Under the pieces are notes generated by a model, which was not told the DNA's origin, ran no database searches, and was given only the letters and a program-made list of their open reading frames with translations. Positions 1 through 6,144 of a stretch of DNA of 15,646 bases are shown here, one piece after another; the first letter of the stretch is position 1; every line of letters begins with the position of its first letter. This DNA comes from JAQBFJ01 sp032123435. Its GTDB lineage: Bacteria; Verrucomicrobiota; Kiritimatiellia; UBA8416; JAQBFJ01. The DNA lies in NCBI GenBank assembly GCA_032123435.1, contig JAQBFJ010000217.1:1-15646 (forward strand), read 5' to 3'. Position numbers and translations under genes: made by a program.

Positions 1-145
1 CCTCCTTCGCCCCCGTTATACAGCTCATGGCGAAGTCAGCCGAAGCTACGGAGCAGTTCTACTCACCTCAATATAGCGGGGTGGCCCTCCTACGCCAAGG
101 CTTCGGCGGGCAGCCTCCGCCCTCCGCTACGCTCCGTGCGAAGGC
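1..145. repeat. GC-rich mosaic of nested inverted repeats next to tRNA-Glu
   Basis: No gene is visible here. The stretch is clearly richer in G and C than the rest of the window and is built of short words that recur in both orientations. CTTCGCC at 5-11 pairs with GGCGAAG at 29-35. GCCGAAGC at 39-46 pairs with GCTTCGGC at 100-107. ACGGAGC at 48-54 pairs with GCTCCGT at 131-137. This resembles dispersed REP-like or MITE-like repeat elements, which often sit beside tRNA genes. That is an inference, since only one copy is in view. It could also act as a structured 3' end for the tRNA transcript, but no T-run follows a stem. The left edge is cut by the window start. Confidence 0.5.
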
Positions 146-220
146 TGGCACCCCCTAGGGGAGTCGAACCCCTCTTTCCAGGATGAGAACCTGATGTCCT
201 AGCCGATAGACGAAGGGGGC
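146..220 (-). tRNA. tRNA-Glu (anticodon CTC)
   Basis: Read on the minus strand, this folds as a complete cloverleaf. The 7-bp acceptor is GCCCCCT paired with AGGGGGT, with one G-T pair at the end. The anticodon stem TCAGG/CCTGG encloses the loop TTCTCAT, so the anticodon is CTC, which reads the Glu codon GAG. The T arm is GAGGGG-TTCGACT-CCCCT. The 3' CCA is encoded (146-148). The 5' end GCCCCCTTCGTCTA resembles bacterial tRNA-Glu. The gene lies 57 bases beyond the stop of the 278-934 gene on the same strand. No separate promoter was recognised. Confidence 0.95.
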
Positions 221-277
221 AGCATAGGTAATAAATTGTTCTTCACGGATAAAACGCTTTTCTGCTTTATTTTCCGG

Positions 278-934
278 TTACTCCCAGTAGCATGCCAGGG
301 CAATGCTGGCAGTCCAGCCGTCATATGAATCGTTCGCATCGGAAGATAATGCCTCTGATTGCGAGTAGGATATATCAACAATAATGGCCATGGCTTCGTT
401 CATCATGAATTCACTGCCAATGCCGCCTGAGAGTACGAATTCGGCATAATCATCACCATCTGAGGAAAGATATCCGATAGCAGAGTCAGTTTCATTGATT
501 GATGCGGATCCCCATACGAATGGTGAAATGTCGGCGTCAGATGGCGCTATTCTTTGTTTAAGTTCAAAGGTGCCGGTCCTTATTTCTATATCGTCTGCGT
601 AGTCGAGTTCAGTGTAACTGCCTTTCAGGGCCACGCTTGTTGTTTTTGTTACGTAATATTTGAATCCTATTCCAACTGTCCATGAATCCAGATCCTCGCC
701 GGAATCGAGAGATAAAGATCCCTTTTTGCCTTCTACCAGAACCGCCCAGTCTTGATCCGCTGCCGCAAGCAAGGTCTCGCCAGCCAGCGTTATGTCAACG
801 GCGTCACCATGATCGTAGCCTGATGTACTGAACTTTATGCTGTCAATCATGTCGGCATTGCGATCAATGGCTTGAACATTAGCAGTTAAAAACAATGTTG
901 TTACGAGAAGAACTACAGGTGCATGCTTTTTCAT
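278..934 (-). CDS. Exported outer-membrane beta-barrel protein candidate
   Basis: The gene encodes 218 residues. Residues 1-22 form a signal peptide (MKK, then a hydrophobic core, ending ANVQA). The mature part is made of alternating polar and hydrophobic stretches rich in Ser, Asp, Tyr and Gly, such as GIGFKYYVTKTTSVALKGSY, with acidic turns (YADD, DGDDYAE) typical of small outer-membrane barrels. The C-terminus ends ACYWE, so the usual terminal Phe or Tyr is not the last residue. The start is well supported: AAAGGAG lies just upstream of the ATG, and a TTGACA-type promoter sits about 40 bases before it. No specific family was recognised. A role as a pore or structural barrel is inferred from composition only. 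It is the last protein gene before tRNA-Glu and probably has its own transcript. Confidence 0.65.
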   Translation of the reverse strand: MKKHAPVVLLVTTLFLTANVQAIDRNADMIDSIKFSTSGYDHGDAVDITLAGETLLAAADQDWAVLVEGKKGSLSLDSGEDLDSWTVGIGFKYYVTKTTSVALKGSYTELDYADDIEIRTGTFELKQRIAPSDADISPFVWGSASINETDSAIGYLSSDGDDYAEFVLSGGIGSEFMMNEAMAIIVDISYSQSEALSSDANDSYDGWTASIALACYWE

Positions 935-971
935 TACGTCTCCTTTTTTTCTTCAGCCTTAATGGATATGC

Positions 972-1000
972 AGGTTAGGTGAGAATGCTGATACTGTCAA
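972..1000 (-). promoter_or_regulatory. Predicted sigma70-type promoter for the 278-934 gene
   Basis: On the minus strand a perfect -35 box, TTGACA (995-1000), is followed by a 17-base spacer and TAACCT (972-977). The -10 box is weak, matching 3 of 6 consensus bases. The start would fall near 965, giving a leader of about 30 bases that contains the AAAGGAG ribosome binding site. It lies in the 106-base gap after the protease gene, which suggests the barrel gene is transcribed separately. Confidence 0.45.
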
Positions 1001-1040
1001 CCGAAAAGTCAAAAACAGGCCTTGAACATTCATATTTATC

Positions 1041-2369
1041 TTATTTTGGATTGAAGTGTTCCAGGACAAGTTTGCCAGTGCTTCCGTCCAGATGCATTAT
1101 GAAGTTTTCCAGAAAAGACATTCCAAGCAGGCCGTCGATGCTTTTTGCAACCTGGCCGGGCAGGATGAATGCCGATAAATTCTGGACATGCGCGTCCCCG
1201 ATTTTCATTGATTCCAGTATTACTGGTTTTGCCGGCGATTTGCTTCCATCGGCCATTATGATGTGTGAGGAGTATTCATCGTTCAAATCAATCTTCAATT
1301 GTTCCGCGAATGATTTTGATATAATGACAGTTGTGGCGCCGGTATCGAGAATGAAAGTTCCAAGGACCTTATCATTCACAAGCACTGATACTATAGTGCT
1401 GCCGCCGGCCGATATGGCAGGTAGAGCAGTTTCGGTGAAATCGGTTTTGTATCCTGCCAACATATTAGAAATTGTGTTTAAAAAAGAAAGTTCGTCACCG
1501 GTTAATAATGTTTCATTATTGTCTTTCCTGTATTCCGCAAAGTATTTGGTGAAAGAGGCGATGGTGTCGAAGTAACTTGATATCTGCTTGTTGGAACGGT
1601 TATGAGCGTTACTGTTTTTGGATATTTGATTTTCTCTGATCGTAATTTCTGACAGCATGGAGTTACGTTCTATTAGAAGGTTGTCGTAGTTTTCACGCTT
1701 TTGAATGGCCGGACAGGATTTGATGGCGTTGTCCGTTTCTTTTATGCTGTTCTCAATTTGTTCTATTTCGGTCAGCCACCGTGTTTTGACAGGATGGCCG
1801 GCTGAAACAGTTGTTCTGACTTTTTGGCTCAGTACATTCATGCGTGTCGCCAATGAGTTTCGTTCTTTTATGAGAGCGTTGTATTCTTTGATCTCCTTTT
1901 CAGGAGAACATGCTTTTATCAGATTGCTCACTTTCGTCAGGCGATCCCGGAACGCGGATATTTCTCTTCGCAGTATTTGTTTGTTGGGTCCTGCGGCGGA
2001 TCTTTGCCTGAGTGAAAGAAGGGCCTTTTCTCGCTGATTGCATAAAGTGCGGAACTTATCGGCAATATTCTCAAGGCCGGATGGCACATATGTTTCATGA
2101 AGAAAATTGTCTTTTTTCCAATCGTCGCGCATTTCATCCGCATCATTGGAGCTTGAACGTTCAATGGATTTAATTTTATGGCGTTTAATTGTCATTGAAC
2201 CTGTTCCGAAACTCAGAACTATATGCTTATCCGTTTCTTTCGTGATAAGGCCATCAAGATACTGGCCGTTCTTCAGGAATACGCGATCGGCATGAGCGGA
2301 AAAAGGCAACGCGGCTATAAGTGCCGCCGCGCAGATTGGTCTGATAAGGTTTTGAAAAAATGATCTCAT
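1041..2369 (-). CDS. Exported coiled-coil retropepsin-like aspartic protease
   Basis: The gene encodes 442 residues. A signal peptide (about 1-27, ending FSAHA) is followed by a small beta-type module at 29-70 with the pattern VFLKNGQYLDG...IKSIE. Next come about 190 residues of charged, heptad-like helix (95-285), then a retropepsin-like domain at about 318-440. The domain shows the catalytic motif DTGA at 342-345 (FILDTGATTVII) and the closing motif DGLLGMSFL at 412-420, both typical of single-domain bacterial aspartyl proteases such as the PerP type. Such enzymes carry one catalytic Asp per chain and work as dimers, so the coiled coil may drive dimerisation (inference). The predicted location is the periplasm. 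The ATG overlaps the stop of the biotin ligase gene as ATGA (2366-2369), indicating translational coupling. The substrate is unknown. Confidence 0.8.
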   Translation of the reverse strand: MRSFFQNLIRPICAAALIAALPFSAHADRVFLKNGQYLDGLITKETDKHIVLSFGTGSMTIKRHKIKSIERSSSNDADEMRDDWKKDNFLHETYVPSGLENIADKFRTLCNQREKALLSLRQRSAAGPNKQILRREISAFRDRLTKVSNLIKACSPEKEIKEYNALIKERNSLATRMNVLSQKVRTTVSAGHPVKTRWLTEIEQIENSIKETDNAIKSCPAIQKRENYDNLLIERNSMLSEITIRENQISKNSNAHNRSNKQISSYFDTIASFTKYFAEYRKDNNETLLTGDELSFLNTISNMLAGYKTDFTETALPAISAGGSTIVSVLVNDKVLGTFILDTGATTVIISKSFAEQLKIDLNDEYSSHIIMADGSKSPAKPVILESMKIGDAHVQNLSAFILPGQVAKSIDGLLGMSFLENFIMHLDGSTGKLVLEHFNPK

Positions 2370-3157
2370 TTATAATCCATCGTGGTGTTCAGCGTAACAT
2401 CTGCGGACCAGAAACTGTGTTTGTGCCCTTTTTCGTCAATTATCTGTAATCGGCCTTCTTTGTCCAGACCGGAATATGTGCCCGAGATGATTAGTTCATG
2501 TGTTTTAACAAGTATTTTTCTGCCGACAAGGTAGTCATGGTGCCGCCATGTCTCGAAAATACGCTCTTTTCCTTTCTCGCGAAGGGTTTCTATTGTTGTT
2601 TTGAGTTGTACCGTGATAGTTCTCAAAACGTCAGAAATGTCGAACTCACGGTTTTCTTCGATTTTCATGGATGTTGCCGTTTGCGCCAGACCGTTAGTGC
2701 CGAAATCATCTGAGTTCATGTTGATATTAAGTCCGATACCTGACACAAGAAGATTCTTTGCCGCATCATATTCCGCCAGAATGCCTGCTGTTTTTTTTTC
2801 ATTAACCAGTACATCATTTGGCCATTTAACCGTACTATTTATGCGATATTCCTGAAGGGTTGCTCTGATGGCGAGCGCTGTTACGGGAGATATGCATGAA
2901 ATGATGGGATCATTTTCAGATTCGGGTATTATTACGGCAGAGACAGCAAGGGATTTGTTGGTCAATGTGGTCCATGTGCGTTCAAACCTGCCGCGTCCGG
3001 CAGTCTGCGCTATTGCGCGCACCATGTCCCCGTTATTATACAAGGAGTGGTTATCCAGAACCCATCTATTGGTGGATTCGAGGGTGGGGAAGGTGAATAA
3101 TTTTCCGCCCCATAAACCCATGCCTTCCTGTATTTCGGGCTTTGCAGATGTATCCAT
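2366..3157 (-). CDS. birA: Biotin--[acetyl-CoA-carboxylase] ligase, catalytic-only form
   Basis: This enzyme attaches biotin to the carrier protein of biotin-dependent carboxylases through biotinyl-AMP, in the cytoplasm. From the ATG at 3157 it has 263 residues and lacks the N-terminal DNA-binding domain of E. coli BirA, so it should not be a repressor. Visible motifs are TLESTN, the adenylate-binding loop GRGRFERTW (54-62), KWPNDV (111-116) and KTAGIL (122-127), whose Lys matches the biotin-contacting Lys. The loop usually reads GRGRxGRxW; here the third Gly is Glu. The start is uncertain. TTG at 3181 would make a TTGA overlap with the upstream stop but has no ribosome binding site. ATG at 3157 has GCGGA six bases upstream and is preferred. 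The C-terminal part (GTYSGLDKEGRLQI) matches the small BirA C domain. Confidence 0.92.
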   Translation of the reverse strand: MDTSAKPEIQEGMGLWGGKLFTFPTLESTNRWVLDNHSLYNNGDMVRAIAQTAGRGRFERTWTTLTNKSLAVSAVIIPESENDPIISCISPVTALAIRATLQEYRINSTVKWPNDVLVNEKKTAGILAEYDAAKNLLVSGIGLNINMNSDDFGTNGLAQTATSMKIEENREFDISDVLRTITVQLKTTIETLREKGKERIFETWRHHDYLVGRKILVKTHELIISGTYSGLDKEGRLQIIDEKGHKHSFWSADVTLNTTMDYK

Positions 3158-3177
3158 TATGTGTCCGCACGCTGTTT

Positions 3178-4125
3178 TCAAAATGAGAATTCAAGTGAAA
3201 TTATCGGGACTTTACTGAGGTCCGCCGAGAATTGCGTGTTCTTGTCTATGCCGTCGAGGCATGTTTGGGTACGGTTTTTGTTGTATCTGTGAACGGAATC
3301 AATTCCGCCGTAGATGCTTCCTGTATACCACGTAATTTCGAAAAACGAAATGACGGTAAAAGCTCCCCATTCTTCATCTCCGGCAGTATCTGCCATTCCA
3401 TAAATAAACAGTCCGTTAATTATAAAAGAACGGGCCGCGTTAGCGTACTCGCCTGAATACGCGTAGCCAAGTCCCGGTATAATTGCTCCGAGTAATCCGC
3501 CGAGCCATGGTGTTTTATCTTTTTCATTCTCATATAGATCGAGATGAGTTATCAGGTCAGTGTTATTCATTGAGGGGGTCAGCAAAGCCGCCCGCGCGCC
3601 GGCAATATTGCCTTTTGCAAGCTTTGCATGAGCAAGTTTGCGGCATGCGAAAGTTTTCATTGTGTTGTTGGTAGCGCGCTTGTTCAGTCCCTGGAAATAA
3701 AACACGGCTTCATCCTGATAATTATTCGCCATTGCGTTTTCTGCTCTCAGGAGCATGGATTCCATGGTCAGATGTGAAGAGTTGTCCTCGGCATGGTCCA
3801 GCATTTTTGCTGTAAGCTCGTAGTTACCGGATTGTTTGTATTCGTATGCGGCAGCCCAGTAGTAGGCGGCCTTATGCGGTAACGCATTTTCGAGCATTGC
3901 AAGACGCCGGTATTCAATAGCCGCCGATTCGTGTTGTTCCTCATTGACGAGATCAATGGCAAGCTGTCTGGTGATTTCCCTGTCTTTTTCCGTTCCTGTG
4001 GCTGGTGATTCGAGGAAAACAAGGAGAAGCAAGGCAAAATATATGAGGTAAGTGTTCAACAAAATACCGGACTGGTGTTCGGTTTGAGCGTTTTTGCGAA
4101 GAGAGTTTTTTCCGAATGCGTTCAT
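3178..4125 (-). CDS. TPR-repeat membrane protein with C-terminal TM hairpin
   Basis: The protein has 315 residues. A hydrophobic segment at about 21-38 (signal peptide or anchor) leads into helical TPR-like repeats at about 45-190, with pairs such as AAYYWAAAYEYKQSGNYELT and KLAHAKLAKGNIAGARAAL. A membrane region follows at about 206-273: WLGGLLGAIIPGLGYAYSG, SFIINGLFIYG and a third hydrophobic stretch. The GxxxPGLGxxYxG pattern resembles the glycine/proline-rich hairpins of TM2 and DUF5683-like proteins. The start was placed at ATG 4125, which overlaps the upstream stop as ATGA and has GGTGG in front. TTG and GTG codons just upstream are alternatives. It lies between TPR-YidD and biotin ligase in the same operon. 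A scaffold role in the envelope is inferred. Confidence 0.7.
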   Translation of the reverse strand: MNAFGKNSLRKNAQTEHQSGILLNTYLIYFALLLLVFLESPATGTEKDREITRQLAIDLVNEEQHESAAIEYRRLAMLENALPHKAAYYWAAAYEYKQSGNYELTAKMLDHAEDNSSHLTMESMLLRAENAMANNYQDEAVFYFQGLNKRATNNTMKTFACRKLAHAKLAKGNIAGARAALLTPSMNNTDLITHLDLYENEKDKTPWLGGLLGAIIPGLGYAYSGEYANAARSFIINGLFIYGMADTAGDEEWGAFTVISFFEITWYTGSIYGGIDSVHRYNKNRTQTCLDGIDKNTQFSADLSKVPIISLEFSF

Positions 4126-4973
4126 TGTTTGATCCACCAATCATGATTGTTCAGTAGGTCGACATAACGTAACTGTCCGTTTATAATTACAGATTTGTTC
4201 ATGTCAGCTACGACATCCGGTTCGCGAAATGCGCGGTCTCCAAATATGGCAAAACCAAGTAATCCGTGTTTTCGAAAGGCTTGTCTGGCATATTCCGAAC
4301 AAGAGGGGTGCAAAGAGCAGCGCTGGCCTATTGCTGGAGCGATTTGAGCGCGATAAAAGGATATCAGCCACTGGCCGGGTTTTCCGGTTATTGCTTCAGG
4401 GTGTTTGCGCGAGATTGAACGTGGCGCACGTATATTATTCTGTTTCCAAAGGCTTGAGCATGTTTTCAATTGAGCCGCCAGCTCACTAGATTTGTCGGCC
4501 AAACGAGGTTCTTCTTTAATTAGTAATGCCAGAACGTATCCTGATTTAAGAAAAATATCGTTCGAATTCGAATAGAGGAATGCCTTCTTTAAATATTGAA
4601 ATGCTGATTCGGGTTTGCCGCGACTCCATAGTTCGATGCCCAGCTCATAATTGGCGGCAGCCTTGATGCTTGTGCTTGTATCATCGGCCTGGGACAGCTT
4701 TTCCAAAGCCTTCGTGCCGCCGATAACGGCGGCACGGAGCTCTGAAATAGCTTTCAGAAGAAGTGTCTTCTGATCTGTTGGGTTTTCAGCAAGGACCCGC
4801 ATGCATTCAGTTCTGCATGCCGTCCAGTTGCCTTCTTCAAATAATTGTACTGTAAGCGGCACGGCGCACAAAGCGTTCACGCATAATAGAAAAACTGACA
4901 GCGAAAACGCCGTAAAAATTCTTTGTCGCCGATTTAATCCATGCCTACGCAAAGTAACATGTGCAATTATCAA
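4122..4973 (-). CDS. Exported TPR protein fused to a YidD domain
   Basis: The gene encodes 283 residues. The arginine-rich start (RRHGLNRRQR) and the hydrophobic core FTAFSLSVFLLCVNALCA look like a signal peptide or N-terminal anchor. Residues 40-180 are helical with TPR-like pairs (ANYELGIELWSRGKPESAFQYLKKA). Residues 200-260 are a YidD domain: ISFYRAQIAPAIGQRCSLHP, then SCSEYARQAFRKHGLLG. The two Cys (219, 225) and the CSEYA core match PF01809, which is normally a stand-alone protein of about 70-90 residues that helps YidC-dependent membrane insertion from the cytoplasmic side. No ATG is in frame near the start. TTG at 4973 is chosen because GGAAG lies nine bases upstream and because it overlaps the previous stop as TTGA (4970-4973). 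TTG at codon 8 is an alternative. Predicted topology puts YidD outside the cytoplasm. Confidence 0.82.
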   Translation of the reverse strand: MIIAHVTLRRHGLNRRQRIFTAFSLSVFLLCVNALCAVPLTVQLFEEGNWTACRTECMRVLAENPTDQKTLLLKAISELRAAVIGGTKALEKLSQADDTSTSIKAAANYELGIELWSRGKPESAFQYLKKAFLYSNSNDIFLKSGYVLALLIKEEPRLADKSSELAAQLKTCSSLWKQNNIRAPRSISRKHPEAITGKPGQWLISFYRAQIAPAIGQRCSLHPSCSEYARQAFRKHGLLGFAIFGDRAFREPDVVADMNKSVIINGQLRYVDLLNNHDWWIKQ

Positions 4974-5269
4974 TAGAAATTGCTTCCATACCTTTGTGCC
5001 AGATCAGGCGTTGTCATTCCCTGAGCGCATTCAATACCATCCCATATTCCAAAAACGTAATTTACGTATGGAATAAAACGGACCAGATCGCGCCAATGAA
5101 GGTCTTTGCCTTCGTTCCAGTCAGCGCCAACGCGCAGGCCCAGACAGCAGCCGACAAAGAATCCGCCAATGCCGCCTCTACCTTCCGCCGTTGTGACTGC
5201 CTGTGATGTCGTGGGCATTAATGCCACAAGCATCAATGCTATACAACAGACTGCACCAAGTTTCTTCAT
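4970..5269 (-). CDS. Small exported protein of unknown function
   Basis: The gene encodes 99 residues from the ATG at 5269, chosen over a longer reading from 5314 because GGAGGGAAG lies directly upstream and a clean signal peptide (1-24, ending TTSQA) begins there. The mature part has a glycine- and cysteine-rich hydrophobic stretch (GRGGIGGFFVGCCLGLRVGA), then an amphipathic segment (RFIPYVNYVFGIWDG) and a polar tail ending AQRYGSNFY. It may insert in or lie on a membrane. I do not recognise the family. It is the first gene of the operon ahead of TPR-YidD, and its stop overlaps that gene's TTG, so the two are probably coupled. Confidence 0.7.
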   Translation of the reverse strand: MKKLGAVCCIALMLVALMPTTSQAVTTAEGRGGIGGFFVGCCLGLRVGADWNEGKDLHWRDLVRFIPYVNYVFGIWDGIECAQGMTTPDLAQRYGSNFY

Positions 5270-5285
5270 GCTCTTCCCTCCAGTA

Positions 5286-5314
5286 GTTAGAAACCAATTT
5301 GGTTTGTTGGGCAA
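5286..5314 (-). promoter_or_regulatory. Possible promoter with operator-like palindrome ahead of the five-gene operon
   Basis: On the minus strand TTGCCC (5309-5314), a 17-base spacer and TCTAAC (5286-5291) form a moderate sigma70-like pair, each matching 4 of 6 consensus bases. Within the spacer and touching the -10 is the near-perfect palindrome AAACCAATTTGGTTT (5291-5305), with 7-base arms around one central base, a position typical of repressor operators. The predicted start near 5279 would leave a very short leader at the edge of the GGAGGGAAG ribosome binding site. Both the promoter and the operator are inferences from sequence shape. Confidence 0.25.
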
Positions 5315-5345
5315 AGACTACATATAGTGGCACATATAAGCAAGA

Positions 5346-6125
5346 CTATTTTATTAACGAAGCCTCGAAATCATCAGTGAATTGTATGTCTTCGAAGAAT
5401 AGCCGCCAATCAAAGAGATTGTCTGCTATTGATCCATTGACGACCAGGTTGTCAATTCGTCTTGTTTCGAATATTTCCTGGTCATCAGGCAGAAACATAA
5501 TTCCCTTGTGGAGGCATGGAATCCAGCAGTTTTCGCCTGCTTCCTGGAATTCGCTGTAATTGTATTGCGCTGTTTTTGTTTTCATTGTCTCTGTTGCGAA
5601 GAATTCAATTTGGGCAAGATGCTTCTCTTTGTCGCATGAGAGAACAACAAAAACCTTTTCTGCCTGATAGCCTGCTCTTACGGGATGTTCCGGTGTTGCA
5701 GGCAGAGGTGTTTCCGCGAGATTCTCCAGGCGCAGAAGGTGTTCCATAGGCGTTCCCGGAACGGTTTTGACAGACAGAAGCCATTCTTCAGTTAACGCGG
5801 TCAGTGGTCGGGAAAAACCACGGGGCAGTTCTTGCTGATAGTAGTAGAGCTTCTCGCCGTCAGCAATTATTGTTCTTCTGACCGGGGCGAAATTGTCAAC
5901 ATGAAGATAATTACCCTTTTTATAATACACGCGGCTCAGCATTCTGACGGTGTCTTCTCCTGATGTTGTTTTGCGGATCTCGCATGAGACGGTCTGGATA
6001 TTGGCATAGGATGAGAGGAGTGTTTGCGCAAGAGTCTGTTTATCTTGTCCGGAAGCCGGATTTCCGGTCAATGTGAACAAGAGTGTTGCAGTCGTCAGTT
6101 TGAGGATCAGAGCATGTTTTGACAT
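5346..6125 (-). CDS. LolA-like exported protein
   Basis: The protein has 259 residues from the ATG at 6125. The signal peptide is about 1-25 (MSKHALILKL..., ending NPASG). The mature start, LAQTLLSSYANIQTVSCEI, and the following strands (RVYYKKGNYLHVDNF, RRTIIADGEKLYYYQ) have the layout of the LolA/LppX half-barrel that carries lipids or lipoproteins across the periplasm: an N-terminal helix, 'sixth-sense' strands and the 'dG..ly.Y' turn. The length is somewhat above LolA itself. The reading frame extends upstream to 6188 inside the preceding gene, but the internal ATG begins the signal peptide. AAGGA overlapping the upstream stop (near 6143-6147) could alternatively serve a GTG at 6131. The family assignment rests on fold pattern, so the cargo is unknown. 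Confidence 0.6.
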   Translation of the reverse strand: MSKHALILKLTTATLLFTLTGNPASGQDKQTLAQTLLSSYANIQTVSCEIRKTTSGEDTVRMLSRVYYKKGNYLHVDNFAPVRRTIIADGEKLYYYQQELPRGFSRPLTALTEEWLLSVKTVPGTPMEHLLRLENLAETPLPATPEHPVRAGYQAEKVFVVLSCDKEKHLAQIEFFATETMKTKTAQYNYSEFQEAGENCWIPCLHKGIMFLPDDQEIFETRRIDNLVVNGSIADNLFDWRLFFEDIQFTDDFEASLIK

Positions 6126-6144
6126 TTCCACTGTTACGATGTCC

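Noticed and set aside
1001..1040. Possible terminator after the protease gene
   Set aside because: Only a 4-5 bp imperfect stem around GGCCTG can be formed before a T-run that is interrupted, too weak to call.
979..1575. 198-codon open frame on the plus strand
   Set aside because: It lies antisense within the retropepsin-like gene, whose opposite-strand frame has a signal peptide, a DTGA motif and an overlap with birA. The plus-strand translation has no recognisable domain or ribosome binding site.
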